A stretch of 64,000 nucleotides of DNA from NCBI GenBank assembly GCA_018056685.1, contig JAGPFC010000005.1, forward strand, positions 96,557 to 160,556, in the 5' to 3' direction. Of the stretch, positions 47,739 through 55,961 are shown piece after piece (position 1 is the stretch's first letter; the number at the start of each line of letters is the position of its first letter). The stretch is from Smithella sp. GTDB taxonomy: Bacteria; Desulfobacterota; Syntrophia; Syntrophales; Smithellaceae. The notes beneath the pieces were generated by a model. The model was not told the origin of the DNA. It saw only the letters and a program-made list of their open reading frames with translations, and did no database searches. Position numbers and translations under genes: made by a program.

Positions 47739-50264
47739 CTAGAACAATTTTTCTTTTCGCATATCATGCAATCTTGACTTTGCTTTTTCATGTCCCTGTT
47801 CAGATGCCTTGCTGTACCAGCTTACCGCCTCCGCAATATCCTGGGGAACAAATACACCGTCCTGGTATATATCGCCAAGCCACGTCTGGGCATCTGCCTG
47901 TCCCTGCTCAGCAGCTTTTCGATACCATTTGATAGCTTCAGCAAAGTCCTGTGGAACGCCTTCGCCAAAGAAGTAACTAAATCCTAAATTGAACTGGGCA
48001 TCCGCCTGTCCCTGCTCAGCAGCTTTTCGATACCATTTTACAGCCTCCACATCGTTCTGCGGAACGCCCTCTCCATTGTGATACATTAAACCCAGATTAA
48101 ACTGGGCAATTACATCTCCTTTCTCAGCCGCCTCGTGATAAGACTCTGTTGACACCTCAACATCCTGAGGCATGTCTAAATCTTTTACAGGCGCCTCCAC
48201 GGACTCAACCGGTGATTCTTTTTGCTCAGTAACTTCTTGATCAAATTTTACATGCCGCGCATCGTCCTGTGAAACTCTTTTAACTTCTTTCAGCAATCCT
48301 TTTACCATGGCATGGGCATCCGCCTGGCCATGCGAAGTTGCTTTACGATACCATTTTTCAGACTCTTCATTGTCTTTAGGAACGCCTAGGCCTTTTTTAT
48401 ACATCTCGGCCAGATTGAATTGAGCAGCAACCATTCCCTGGTCTGCCGCTTTAAGAAACCATTTCGCGGCTTTTTCATAGTCCTTCCGTTCTTTGTAAAT
48501 CAATCCCATATTAAATAGAGCAATTGTATTTCCCTGTTCATCCGACTGAAGATATGACGTGACAGGTTCTATAACATCCTGTGGAATACCTTTTCCTTCT
48601 CTGTTTCCCCCACTGATATTCGTGTCAGCGTGGACATATTCCCCGGAATAAGATTTTCCGGATTCTGTATCGTCCTGCGGGACGCTTTTGCCTTCCTGAC
48701 GCATGACATCCAGTTCGGCCTTGGCATCCGGGTGTCCCTGCTCAGCCGCCATGCGATACCATTTTGCAGCCTCCGCATCGTTCTGCGGAACACCCGTACC
48801 ATCTTTGTACATCTGAGCCAGATTAAACTGGGCATCTTTGTATCCCTGATCAGCTGCCTTCAGAAGCCATTTCCAGGCCTTTGCATAGTCCCGGCTTTTT
48901 TTGTATCTTATCCCCATATTGAATAGAGCTGCCGCATTTCCCTGTTCATCTGCCTTATAATATGATTTTGCAGGCTCAGCCTCTTCCCGGAAGACGTCTT
49001 TTGTCTCCACCTGCTTCTCAGTAACCTCAGCCTGAGAATCTTTGTCTGCTTGCTCCGCCGCTTTAACAGGGGGTTTTGCAGGTTCTGCCTCTTCCCGTGA
49101 AACATCTTTGCTTTCTAATGGTTCCTTGCTAATTTCAGTTTGTGCGCCTCCGTCCTCTTGCACAGCCGTTCTGATATGAGTTTTTGCAGACTCGATATCT
49201 TCCCGTAAAACGTCGTTACTCTCTGTGTGCGCAGTTGTTCTTCCCTTTAAAACAGTATTGACAAGCCATTTCGCGACTTTTGTATAACTCTTTGTAACGC
49301 CTTTGGCTTCTTCGGGTGTTTTCTCAAGGATAGTCTGAGCCGCTTCATGTTCCTGTTCATTTGACTGGTAATATGGTTTGGCAGATTCTGCATCTTTCTG
49401 CGGAAAGGTTTTAACTTCATTATCCACAACATTTCTTGTGTCCAGCACCTTTGTATTTATCTTTTCAGCAGCTTTATGCAGCCATTTATCGGCTTTCACA
49501 TCGTCTTTTGGAACGCCTTTGCCTTCTTTGTATATCTCGCCAAGATTAATCTGAGCAGCGGCAATACCCTGTAAGGCAGCCTTGAAAAACCATTGTGCCG
49601 CCTCCGCATCGTCCTGCGGAACACCCGCGCCTTCTTTGAACATCTGAGCCAGATAGAACTGCGCATCCGCATGGCCCTGTTCAGCCGCTTGACGATACCA
49701 CTTTACAGCCTCCGCGTCGTCCTGCGGAACGCCTATACCTTTTTGGTACATTTTTCCGATATTGAACTGAGCGGCTGCAATTCCCTGTTCAGCCGCCTTA
49801 AGAATCCATTTCGCAGCCCCGGCATAGTCTTGCGGAACGCCTTCACCTTCATGGTACATTAAACCCAGATGGAACCGGGCCGCTGCATCCCCCTGCTCAG
49901 CGGCCTTGAGATATAACTTTACAACTTCGCCATCGTCCGGTGAAACGCCTTTGCCTTCTTTGTACATCTTATCCAGCATGCTTTGGGCATCTGTATCCCC
50001 CTGCTCAGCCGCTTGACGATACCACTTTATGGCCTCGGCATAGTCCCGAGGAACGCCTAAACCGCTTTGGTACATTTCAGCCAGATTGAACTGGGCGGTT
50101 TCAATTCCCTGTTCCGCAGCCTTTAAAAACCATTGTGCAGCACAGGCATAGTCTTTAGGGACACCTTCGCCTTCATAGTACATTAAACCCAGATTGAACT
50201 GGGCAGCCGCGTTTCCCTGTTCAGCCGCTTCACGAATATTTTTCAACGATATATTTTTTTTCAT
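47739..50264 (-). CDS. Sel1-repeat protein with 24 tandem 36-residue units
   Basis: 841 residues, almost entirely Sel1-like repeats (TPR-related helix pairs for protein binding). From about residue 12, 24 consecutive units follow, consensus AAEQGxAxAQFNLGxMYxEG followed by xGVPQDxAEAxKWYRK, of 36 residues. Units 1-7, 14, 18 and 21-23 are good; units 8-12, 16 and 20 are highly diverged but mostly keep the 36-residue length, and units 13 and 17 are shortened in the loop. No signal peptide, so cytoplasmic unless exported otherwise. ATG at 50264, no clear ribosome-binding site. Function unknown; in the family these are adaptor scaffolds. Confidence 0.85.
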   Translation of the reverse strand: MKKNISLKNIREAAEQGNAAAQFNLGLMYYEGEGVPKDYACAAQWFLKAAEQGIETAQFNLAEMYQSGLGVPRDYAEAIKWYRQAAEQGDTDAQSMLDKMYKEGKGVSPDDGEVVKLYLKAAEQGDAAARFHLGLMYHEGEGVPQDYAGAAKWILKAAEQGIAAAQFNIGKMYQKGIGVPQDDAEAVKWYRQAAEQGHADAQFYLAQMFKEGAGVPQDDAEAAQWFFKAALQGIAAAQINLGEIYKEGKGVPKDDVKADKWLHKAAEKINTKVLDTRNVVDNEVKTFPQKDAESAKPYYQSNEQEHEAAQTILEKTPEEAKGVTKSYTKVAKWLVNTVLKGRTTAHTESNDVLREDIESAKTHIRTAVQEDGGAQTEISKEPLESKDVSREEAEPAKPPVKAAEQADKDSQAEVTEKQVETKDVFREEAEPAKSYYKADEQGNAAALFNMGIRYKKSRDYAKAWKWLLKAADQGYKDAQFNLAQMYKDGTGVPQNDAEAAKWYRMAAEQGHPDAKAELDVMRQEGKSVPQDDTESGKSYSGEYVHADTNISGGNREGKGIPQDVIEPVTSYLQSDEQGNTIALFNMGLIYKERKDYEKAAKWFLKAADQGMVAAQFNLAEMYKKGLGVPKDNEESEKWYRKATSHGQADAHAMVKGLLKEVKRVSQDDARHVKFDQEVTEQKESPVESVEAPVKDLDMPQDVEVSTESYHEAAEKGDVIAQFNLGLMYHNGEGVPQNDVEAVKWYRKAAEQGQADAQFNLGFSYFFGEGVPQDFAEAIKWYRKAAEQGQADAQTWLGDIYQDGVFVPQDIAEAVSWYSKASEQGHEKAKSRLHDMRKEKLF

Positions 50265-50520
50265 ATCAATTTTTCTCTTGAGAAAGTCATTTGTTCAGAA
50301 CGGTTTTTTGATTTTCAAACCATTGTCTGAAATTTAACAATTAATTGAAGCGTACAGGTTTTGCGCTGAATATAAAAACTCAACTTGTTTCGATAATTTA
50401 GTTCTTATAATAGCATTATTCATTTTTTTTAAAAGAAAAAAATACACGGCATCATTCATTACGGATTGAAAGAAGGGTAATGGCCTGAAGATCAAAGAAG
50501 ATCAGCTTCATCGGACTGAA
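50265..50520. other. Intergenic, no recognised feature
   Basis: 256 AT-rich bases upstream of the Sel1 gene and downstream of the YheU gene on the minus strand. No clear promoter, hairpin or ORF seen. Confidence 0.4.
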
Positions 50521-50805
50521 TCATTCAGCCAAAAATTTTTCCTGTTTTTCAAGGTTTTCATGCATTGCTTCAATTTTCTTCAGGGCAGGATCATCAGCCG
50601 GGAATATATTCGTGGTTTCCGTCTGGTCGTCAAACACAAGAACAGCCGTTCCGTTTTTCAGCTGGTTTTTGACCTGTTTGAACTTTGTATCCAGGGAAGC
50701 TTCCACTGTTCCGTAATCGGTTACGCTTCTGGTGATGAATTCTTCGATAACGCCCCTTAAAGCTGTGGCGCTGAGTTTTTTTATGGGGATGATGTGAATG
50801 GACAT
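50521..50805 (-). CDS. YheU-family (UPF0270) protein
   Basis: 94 residues. The N-terminal half, IHIIPIKKLSATALRGVIEE then FITRSVTDYGTVEASLDTKF and KQVKNQLKNGTAVLVFDD, follows the UPF0270/YheU pattern of IP-x-LS...L-x-LIEEF-x-R-x-TDYG. The E. coli protein is about 72 residues; this one has a longer C-terminal helix (DDPALKKIEAMHENLEKQEK). The family's function is unknown. It is seven bases from the gene upstream on the same strand, so they are probably cotranscribed. Confidence 0.75.
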   Translation of the reverse strand: MSIHIIPIKKLSATALRGVIEEFITRSVTDYGTVEASLDTKFKQVKNQLKNGTAVLVFDDQTETTNIFPADDPALKKIEAMHENLEKQEKFLAE

Positions 50806-50812
50806 TTTTATA

Positions 50813-51112
50813 TTAACCCAATGTATCTGCTTCGTAGTAATATGATATCGCCGTATTCATAAGCTCCAAAAAATAATTCGAGTCATCCAGACATTTCAGC
50901 TTCTGTTCCGGTTCAATCACACTGACCTGCTCCCTGAAAAACCTGTCCACCAGCTTTTCATATCTCTCATATGCCCTGTGACAAACAACCGGTTTCTTTG
51001 AATGGAGATGCCGCTGAAGATCAAGAACAGCCGCTTTGATTTCGTAGATGGATTCTATCGGTGTCATGGTCTCAGGTCTTATCAAGTCAGGGTCACTTTC
51101 CAAAAGACGCAA
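50813..51112 (-). CDS. Unrecognised small protein
   Basis: Up to 99 residues; not recognised. Mainly helical and charged (PIESIYEIKAAVLDLQRHLH, then VCHRAYERYEKLVDRFFREQ). The start is uncertain: TTG at 51112 has no ribosome-binding site and the first ATG is at 51067 (84 residues). The frame stays open about 30 codons upstream, into the preceding ORF. It lies seven bases before the YheU-like gene. Confidence 0.5.
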   Translation of the reverse strand: MRLLESDPDLIRPETMTPIESIYEIKAAVLDLQRHLHSKKPVVCHRAYERYEKLVDRFFREQVSVIEPEQKLKCLDDSNYFLELMNTAISYYYEADTLG

Positions 51113-51126
51113 CGAGGCTTCATTTT

Positions 51127-51324
51127 CTACTTGAACAAACGAAATATACTTAAGATCAACGCGAATATCAGCAGCATTAAATACAGAATAGTGAATATCT
51201 CAGGAGCCCTGAAGTCTTTTATTTTTTTATCCATTAAATCATTTAACTTTCCATCCTTATAGATCCACCAGAGAAACGCGAGTGAAAAAATTATGATTGT
51301 AATCCACCATATTGCATCGTTCAT
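51127..51324 (-). CDS. Small two-span membrane protein
   Basis: 65 residues; not recognised. Two hydrophobic segments (WWITIIIFSLAFLWWIYKDG, about 6-25, and IFTILYLMLLIFALILSIF, about 43-61) separated by a charged loop (KLNDLMDKKIKDF). ATG at 51324 behind GGAAG. Probably in the same minus-strand unit as the genes downstream. It may be real because of its start context and strongly structured hydrophobicity. Confidence 0.5.
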   Translation of the reverse strand: MNDAIWWITIIIFSLAFLWWIYKDGKLNDLMDKKIKDFRAPEIFTILYLMLLIFALILSIFRLFK

Positions 51325-51499
51325 TTCATCATTCTTCCATATAAAGTTTTATCAGCAAACGGTTTTTTCCTCAGATTTGCCCGCTTTTTCTAAAGCATTC
51401 CATATAACAGTTTCTTTCGGCAATCAATATCCGGTAACATAGCTTGAGCCGTAAGAACCGGAAAACAGTTAACTGATGTCTCGGGGCGCGTTCTCACTC

Positions 51500-51913
51500 T
51501 TACAGCTTTCCGAAAGATGCCGTTATATCGAACCAGAAATGACGCTTTGAACCATCCTTCTTTATCGTGACATAAATCAAATCAAATACGCTTTCATTCT
51601 GCCTGATCTGCATTTGCAGATCGATGGTGAAATCTTCCTCTATTTTCCCGCACACTTTTTTCAGGTAGCGATATTCTTCAGGCACACCCGTAATCGTGGA
51701 GTCGGCATGGATAATCACGGCCTTTTCTGCAGATGAGCCATCATTCAGTTTTTTATTCCGGGCAAGCTGCATTTCCCGGTTGATCATTTCCACCGGCTCC
51801 TGCCTCCTTTGTGCCAGTTGTTCTCTGCCCTGTTCCGTCACCGGAAACCCCAGTTGTCTTACTTTCGCAATAAACTCCGCCTGCATCTTTTTCTTTTTAT
51901 CCATTGTCATCAT
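51500..51913 (-). CDS. Unrecognised protein, accessory cluster
   Basis: 137 residues; not recognised. A basic helical N-terminus (MDKKKKMQAEFIAKVRQLGF) contains a glutamine-rich helix (GREQLAQRRQEPVEMINREM, about 29-48). The C-terminus ends in KDGSKRHFWFDITASFGKL. Its ATG overlaps the stop of the preceding gene by four bases (ATGA), which shows that the two are translated together. No membrane segment and no signal peptide. Confidence 0.65.
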   Translation of the reverse strand: MMTMDKKKKMQAEFIAKVRQLGFPVTEQGREQLAQRRQEPVEMINREMQLARNKKLNDGSSAEKAVIIHADSTITGVPEEYRYLKKVCGKIEEDFTIDLQMQIRQNESVFDLIYVTIKKDGSKRHFWFDITASFGKL

Positions 51914-52758
51914 TCCCCCCTTTGCTTTGTCTCTTTCGCCTTGGCTTTTTTAAATGCCTCCAGACGTTTCTGCATGACTTGCAGCCGCTTCAGCAGGCCA
52001 TCCTGTAAATCCCGGTGAACAGTCAACGCGACAAAACGACCGCTGCCGCCCATCATGTCACTATCCGTTTCCCCGCCGATGACCTTGACGCCCATTTTTT
52101 CCATAAACTCTTCCACCAGGAATTGTTCAACCTCATCTTCCACATCCGCCTCCATAAGCTGCTTCAAGCAGTAATAGAGGTAGTGTGTACCGTCCGGCAT
52201 AGTGAGCACCAGATTCCATATGTCTGCCAATATATCGAACGGTTCGTAATAGTAAGACGAATCATCCAGGTACGCGCTGTCAACCTTGCAAATAACATCC
52301 TTGCATGGTTTGAACTCCCTGGCACTCAGGTAATCGTCCTTTCTCCGCTTGAACAAGACACTCCCACAGTGAGGGCAGCGTTCCACATACTCTTCATCCT
52401 TGCCCTTGACGATGGCTTTAGGGCCGGAAATCAAATCCCTTGCCTGAACATTCTGCACCGGCATCGGGTATTCCTGAATGATAGCTTGCAGGATGTCGGC
52501 ATACTTTCCTTCTAATGGGCTTATACGGTCTTCCTGTGGCAGTTTCTTCGCCTGGGCCGGTGTATGGTTGTCTGATTTTTTCGACCGCGGGAAAAACGTT
52601 ACGAAGGTCTTGTTTGCTTCCGGGTCATCTTTGGTCCCTAACCGTATATTCAGGTGAGGAAACTGTCGTCTTAAATTATCTATCAGTTCCTGCGGCGTTA
52701 GTTCTTTCTTTTCGACCACCGGCTCCTCTTGTTTATTCTTCTCATTTTCGTTATTCAT
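51910..52758 (-). CDS. Unrecognised protein with a CxxC pair, accessory cluster
   Basis: 282 residues; not recognised. The N-terminal 40 residues are polar and charged; a middle segment has CPHCGSVLFKRRKDDYLSAR (about 128-147) and then two further Cys (PCKDVICKVDSAY), possibly a four-cysteine zinc site. The C-terminal 40 residues form a basic helix (LLKRLQVMQKRLEAFKKAKA). The composition is that of a cytoplasmic nucleic-acid or protein-binding factor, which is inference. ATG at 52758 behind GGGAGG. It overlaps the next gene by four bases. Confidence 0.65.
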   Translation of the reverse strand: MNNENEKNKQEEPVVEKKELTPQELIDNLRRQFPHLNIRLGTKDDPEANKTFVTFFPRSKKSDNHTPAQAKKLPQEDRISPLEGKYADILQAIIQEYPMPVQNVQARDLISGPKAIVKGKDEEYVERCPHCGSVLFKRRKDDYLSAREFKPCKDVICKVDSAYLDDSSYYYEPFDILADIWNLVLTMPDGTHYLYYCLKQLMEADVEDEVEQFLVEEFMEKMGVKVIGGETDSDMMGGSGRFVALTVHRDLQDGLLKRLQVMQKRLEAFKKAKAKETKQRGE

Positions 52759-52774
52759 AATGATGCCTCCCTTG

Positions 52775-53323
52775 TTATGAGTTAAGGTTCCGGTTGACGG
52801 TCCTGTAACAATAGACCTCTTCCCCCGTCAGATTGTCCCGATAGATTTCGACGTTCCCGTCGCGTTTGATGAAGGTGGCACATGTATTACCATCAACTAA
52901 GTCAATCAACCATGTGTGCTTACTTACTGATTTTTCATAGTCCCAGCTGTCAGGATATGAGACGAATTCCACGGGTGCCCCTTTGAGTTTGCAGGCGGAT
53001 ATTCTCATTGGACGTTCCTCACCAGTAACAGAGTTGGAGAACTCCAGCCAGTCGCAGGGCAGGGTGCAACCCTCAAACTGGTCCACAACGGCAATCTCAT
53101 CGAATTCACCGTCTGTGACGCACCGGAAGCCAAGCTTTTCCAGGCTGATAATAAAATTCTTCCCGTCATTGCCATTCATGAAACAGATACAGATGATGTC
53201 CTTGTCCATGCAGAGTGTTTTGTTTGGGCAATCCTTGATGTACTGTTCCACACCGCCCGGGTATTTCTCGGCAACGGTCTTGATACGGACCACAACGGAA
53301 TGTGCTTCGATTAAAACGGACAT
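52775..53323 (-). CDS. Unrecognised protein behind a tandem attenuator leader
   Basis: 182 residues from the ATG at 53323, which follows AGGAGG by eight bases; an in-frame start at 53374 would lie in a terminator stem and is rejected. Not recognised. The sequence holds five cysteines in its first half (KDCPNKTLCMDKDIICICFM, about 31-50; GCTLPCDWLEFSN, about 90-102) and a basic C-terminus (EVYCYRTVNRNLNS). No signal peptide or membrane span. First gene after a 230-base leader with two hairpin terminators, so expression is probably conditional. It is followed 16 bases on by the 282-residue gene. Confidence 0.65.
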   Translation of the reverse strand: MSVLIEAHSVVVRIKTVAEKYPGGVEQYIKDCPNKTLCMDKDIICICFMNGNDGKNFIISLEKLGFRCVTDGEFDEIAVVDQFEGCTLPCDWLEFSNSVTGEERPMRISACKLKGAPVEFVSYPDSWDYEKSVSKHTWLIDLVDGNTCATFIKRDGNVEIYRDNLTGEEVYCYRTVNRNLNS

Positions 53324-53351
53324 AATACTTTCCTCCTTTCTTCGCGCCAAC

Positions 53352-53426
53352 AAAAAACCCCACGGCTTAAACAAACCGCAGGGTCGCTGGCTGTTTAGCA
53401 GTTGTTAAGGCGGCTGCAATTCACCG
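53352..53426 (-). promoter_or_regulatory. Structured leader element, copy B (proximal)
   Basis: Read on the minus strand, CGGTGAATTGCAG (53426-53414) is followed by CCGCCTTAACAACTGCTAAACA and a terminator hairpin: CCCTGCGG (53383-53376), a 10-base loop, CCGTGGGG (53365-53358), then six Ts. A competing helix, GCTAAACA (53399-53392) with TGTTTAAGC (53373-53365; 8 bp with one bulge), would break the terminator. Same order of parts as copy A. Confidence 0.65.
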
Positions 53427-53461
53427 TAAATCCCGCCGTTGCTAATTATGTTGTCAAAAAA

Positions 53462-53551
53462 CAAAAAACCCGTGCTAAGAAGCAACGGGTTCAACTACAC
53501 CGGCCTTTAGCACATTTATTAAGCGGAGCAAGTAACCTGTTTAACTCACCG
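53462..53551 (-). promoter_or_regulatory. Structured leader element, copy A (distal)
   Basis: Read on the minus strand, CGGTGAGTTAAACAG (53551-53537), CCGCTTAATAAATGTGCTAAAG and a terminator hairpin: AACCCGT-TGCT-TCTT-AGC-ACGGGTT (53491-53467) then TTTTGTTTTTT. A competing helix, GTGCTAA (53513-53507) with TTAGCAC (53478-53472), is a perfect 7 bp and excludes the terminator. TTGACA recurs just after it, at 53457-53452, at the head of copy B. Confidence 0.65.
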
Positions 53552-53562
53552 CTGTTAACTTC

Positions 53563-53590
53563 AACATACGCCGATTTGAGATTTTGTCAA
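53563..53590 (-). promoter_or_regulatory. Promoter ahead of the tandem leader elements
   Basis: On the minus strand TTGACA (53590-53585), 16-base spacer, TATGTT (53568-53563). Transcription would begin near 53556, just ahead of copy A. Confidence 0.65.
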
Positions 53591-53712
53591 GAAATTGTTT
53601 TTCAGATAAATCAAAAATACAGCGTAATATTCAATTATCTTCAAGTACATTCTTTTGCTGATTGCAGCTGGTGCTCGGCACCCTGTGGTATGCGTTCTAA
53701 TATAAGAGACCA

Positions 53713-54657
53713 TTAAGCGGCTATTTTCAACGCCACCTTGAGCGCTTGTCTGTTAATGTGCGCGCCTTCGCCGAACCACAGGCTGCTCAAGGTGTTGTCC
53801 TGCGACCGTCCCCGGAAATAATTCAGATATTCGGTTACGGCGTTGTATGCGCCCCAGCAGGTTCGCCCGGCCTCTTTGCTGCCCCTGCCGTTTTCAAAAA
53901 GGTGGATGATATTCGGGATCAGTTCCTTTCCGCCTTTATCATCAGGCAGGGCGAAAACGATCCGGATATAGCGTTCCAGTCCGGCGGCATCGATTCCCCG
54001 CTTCCGCAATTTCCGATACTGTTCGACCGTTGCAGAAAATTCACGTCCGGCGACGTTCATGATCTCCCTGACCAGTTCCAGGTTGTAATGCAAGTCGCGC
54101 GTGTGACGGACGCGCAGCAGTTGACTGGCCTTGGAATGATGGGCAAGCGAAAGCGTGTTGTTGCAGACCACGCGAATCGGCGTGAAACCGACGCGAACTG
54201 AAATAGAGCCGTCATGCGCGTTGGAAAGAAGGATGTAGTGTGCCACGGGATCACTGGCGCTCACATCCATATTTCCGTTTCTGATTTTCGCCAGCACCCA
54301 CACCTGCCTGCCGCCTTTAAGACTGCCTGCCGTTTCCAGCGTCGCCTCGTTGGCGTCGAGAAAGGGCTGGAACCATTCGAGGGCTTCTTCATTTTGCAGC
54401 GGGACGTAGTCCGTTCCCACCAGTCCCAGAAAAGCATCATCCGAAGAGCGGCATACGGCAAAGTGATCAAGAATGCCCGCTTGGGCACCGCCTTCAGATT
54501 TTTCAGTATAGACACGTCTCAGTTCCACCTGCCAGTCCAGTCCGGCGGTTACAAGAGCTTCCCGAACGCTGATCTTCTTTTCCTCCGGGATCGGCGTGCC
54601 CAACCCGTGCCAGGGCGTTTTCCCGACATACATCATGCTTTCAACTAAGTGTGCCAT
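53713..54657 (-). CDS. DUF932 (phage/plasmid-like) protein
   Basis: 314 residues. The N-terminus MAHLVESMMYVGKTPWHGLG, then GTPIPEEKKISVREALVTAG and LDWQVE, is the hallmark of DUF932 / phage-plasmid-like TIGR03299 proteins. Later motifs FAVCRSSDDAFLGLVGTDYV and RVVCNNTLSLAHHSKASQLL (about 159-178) and the C-terminal GRTCWGAYNAVTEYLNYFRG fit. The family is common on plasmids, phages and genomic islands; function unknown. ATG behind AAAGGAGG. It leads the minus-strand accessory cluster that reaches down to about 50.5 kb. Confidence 0.85.
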   Translation of the reverse strand: MAHLVESMMYVGKTPWHGLGTPIPEEKKISVREALVTAGLDWQVELRRVYTEKSEGGAQAGILDHFAVCRSSDDAFLGLVGTDYVPLQNEEALEWFQPFLDANEATLETAGSLKGGRQVWVLAKIRNGNMDVSASDPVAHYILLSNAHDGSISVRVGFTPIRVVCNNTLSLAHHSKASQLLRVRHTRDLHYNLELVREIMNVAGREFSATVEQYRKLRKRGIDAAGLERYIRIVFALPDDKGGKELIPNIIHLFENGRGSKEAGRTCWGAYNAVTEYLNYFRGRSQDNTLSSLWFGEGAHINRQALKVALKIAA

Positions 54658-55108
54658 GATTGCCTCCTTTTTAAAGCTTGAATTTCCTTGAAAACGTTTT
54701 TTACCCTATCTTTTTGAGTCGATTTTATGACGTTCTTTCCGACGTTTCAACGACATAACGACAAAGGTAAGTCGCATTATTTTGGGAATTCTGAGAATGA
54801 CGTGGAAATAAAGGAATAATATACTGGTTTATTGAAAGAAGGGAAAGGAACAGAGAACGAATGGCGGAAGGAAAAAAAGTTCAACGCATAAGTTGAATGA
54901 AGACGTTATTTTATTGTGATTCCTGCAATGTCAGGGCCGGCGGCAGATCCAAAGTCGCTTGATTCAAAGGATAACGACGGGAATTGCGAGTTGAATTTAT
55001 GATGGTTTGTGATATAAAAAACATCACGATTAAGATTGAACGTTTTGATGAAGAGCGGAAACATTATTAATAAATGAAAACTATCATACCAGGGACAGGA
55101 GTATTGTT
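54658..55108. other. Intergenic region upstream of DUF932
   Basis: 451 bases between divergent genes. Minus-strand sequence upstream of DUF932 has closely spaced short repeats (GTCGTTATGTCGTT, at about 54753-54766, then ACGTCGGAAAGAACGTC), possible operator half sites. The rest has no recognised feature; only very short ORFs are present. Confidence 0.45.
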
Positions 55109-55651
55109 ATGAGAACCATACTGAATGCAGTGATCATTGTTTTATTGTCTTTTGTTCTGGCTTCCTGCACGTATTACAGTTATTACAGCGCGGGGACAAG
55201 AGATCATTATTCATTAACGGATGACGATATTAAACAGGTGCAATTTTATAACAGTCAGGGTTTTAAGTTGACGAGAGAGGTTTCCACGTACGACAGTAAA
55301 AAAATAGCCAAGGGGCACACCCTTCGGTCTGAACAGGGAAAACTGATCGAAGAAATCGACTTTGATGCCTTACTCCCGGGTGTCGCGGTGAACAGCACAT
55401 ACGACCGGTTGGATATCAGCTTTGAAGCGGGGAAAACGCTCCCGTTTCAGGTGTTATATGATAGCCGCGCTTATTATTGTCTGAAACTGGATCAGGACAA
55501 TACCGTTCTTTATGATGGTGTCCGGTACAAGGTGAACTATTTCTACAGTCTGCCCTGTTTATTTATTGTCGCGGAAGATCTTTATAAGGTCGAACAAAAA
55601 ACACGCCGTGTCGAAGGCATCAAACTCAAAGAAGAGCAGGGGATTCGATAA
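55109..55651 (+). CDS. Predicted lipoprotein
   Basis: 180 residues. The N-terminus MRTILNAVIIVLLSFVLASC ends in the lipobox LASC (Cys20), so the mature protein is probably a lipid-anchored outer- or inner-membrane lipoprotein. The next residues are tyrosine-rich (TYYSYYSAGT). The rest is mixed alpha/beta, with YDRLDISFEAGKTLPFQVLY in the middle. No known domain recognised. ATG behind GGGACAGGAG. It stands alone, 450 bases from its divergent neighbour. Confidence 0.75.
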   Translation: MRTILNAVIIVLLSFVLASCTYYSYYSAGTRDHYSLTDDDIKQVQFYNSQGFKLTREVSTYDSKKIAKGHTLRSEQGKLIEEIDFDALLPGVAVNSTYDRLDISFEAGKTLPFQVLYDSRAYYCLKLDQDNTVLYDGVRYKVNYFYSLPCLFIVAEDLYKVEQKTRRVEGIKLKEEQGIR

Positions 55652-55654
55652 AGT

Positions 55655-55924
55655 TCAGACTTTTTGACTTATTCAAAGCAAAAGGAGATGCGCGATCTGT
55701 TCCCTCTCTGGCCGCCATGCTCACAAACTATTCCGCCATTTCCATATATCGTTATAACCGTGAAACCATGGCCCTGCTTCAGGAAAGCTTTGACAGCCCT
55801 GAACCATTTGCCCACGTCTTTCTGGTTGCCGTCAGAGGAGGTGGACAGGGTGAGAGATGCGGCCCGCCGCCTGCTGAGAGGATCGGCTGATTTTCATAGC
55901 CTGCTCCGGGATCTGGAAAAATAA
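55655..55924 (+). pseudogene. Degraded or frameshifted ORF
   Basis: Two overlapping reading frames each look like half a protein. One (from about 55655) codes FRLFDLFKAKGDARSVPSLA, then RYNRETMALLQESFDSPEPF, ending in an unlikely tail at TGA 55887. The other, from about 55840 to TAA 55922, ends DAARRLLRGSADFHSLLRDL then EK. A frameshift near 55840 would join them into one roughly 85-residue helical protein. A frame-1 ORF from TTG 55664 is an alternative but has unlikely composition (many Pro and Trp) at its start. Not recognised. Confidence 0.35.
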
Positions 55925-55961
55925 ATTATGAAAAGCCTTCGGGAGAAAAGGAGTTTTGTAG

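Noticed and set aside
47739..50264. CRISPR-like or satellite repeat array
   Set aside because: The periodicity is 108 bases and in frame with a Sel1 coding repeat; there are no identical repeats with unique spacers.
53323..53374. Extended start (53374) for the 182-residue protein
   Set aside because: It would place codons inside terminator B, while AGGAGG sits correctly before the ATG at 53323.
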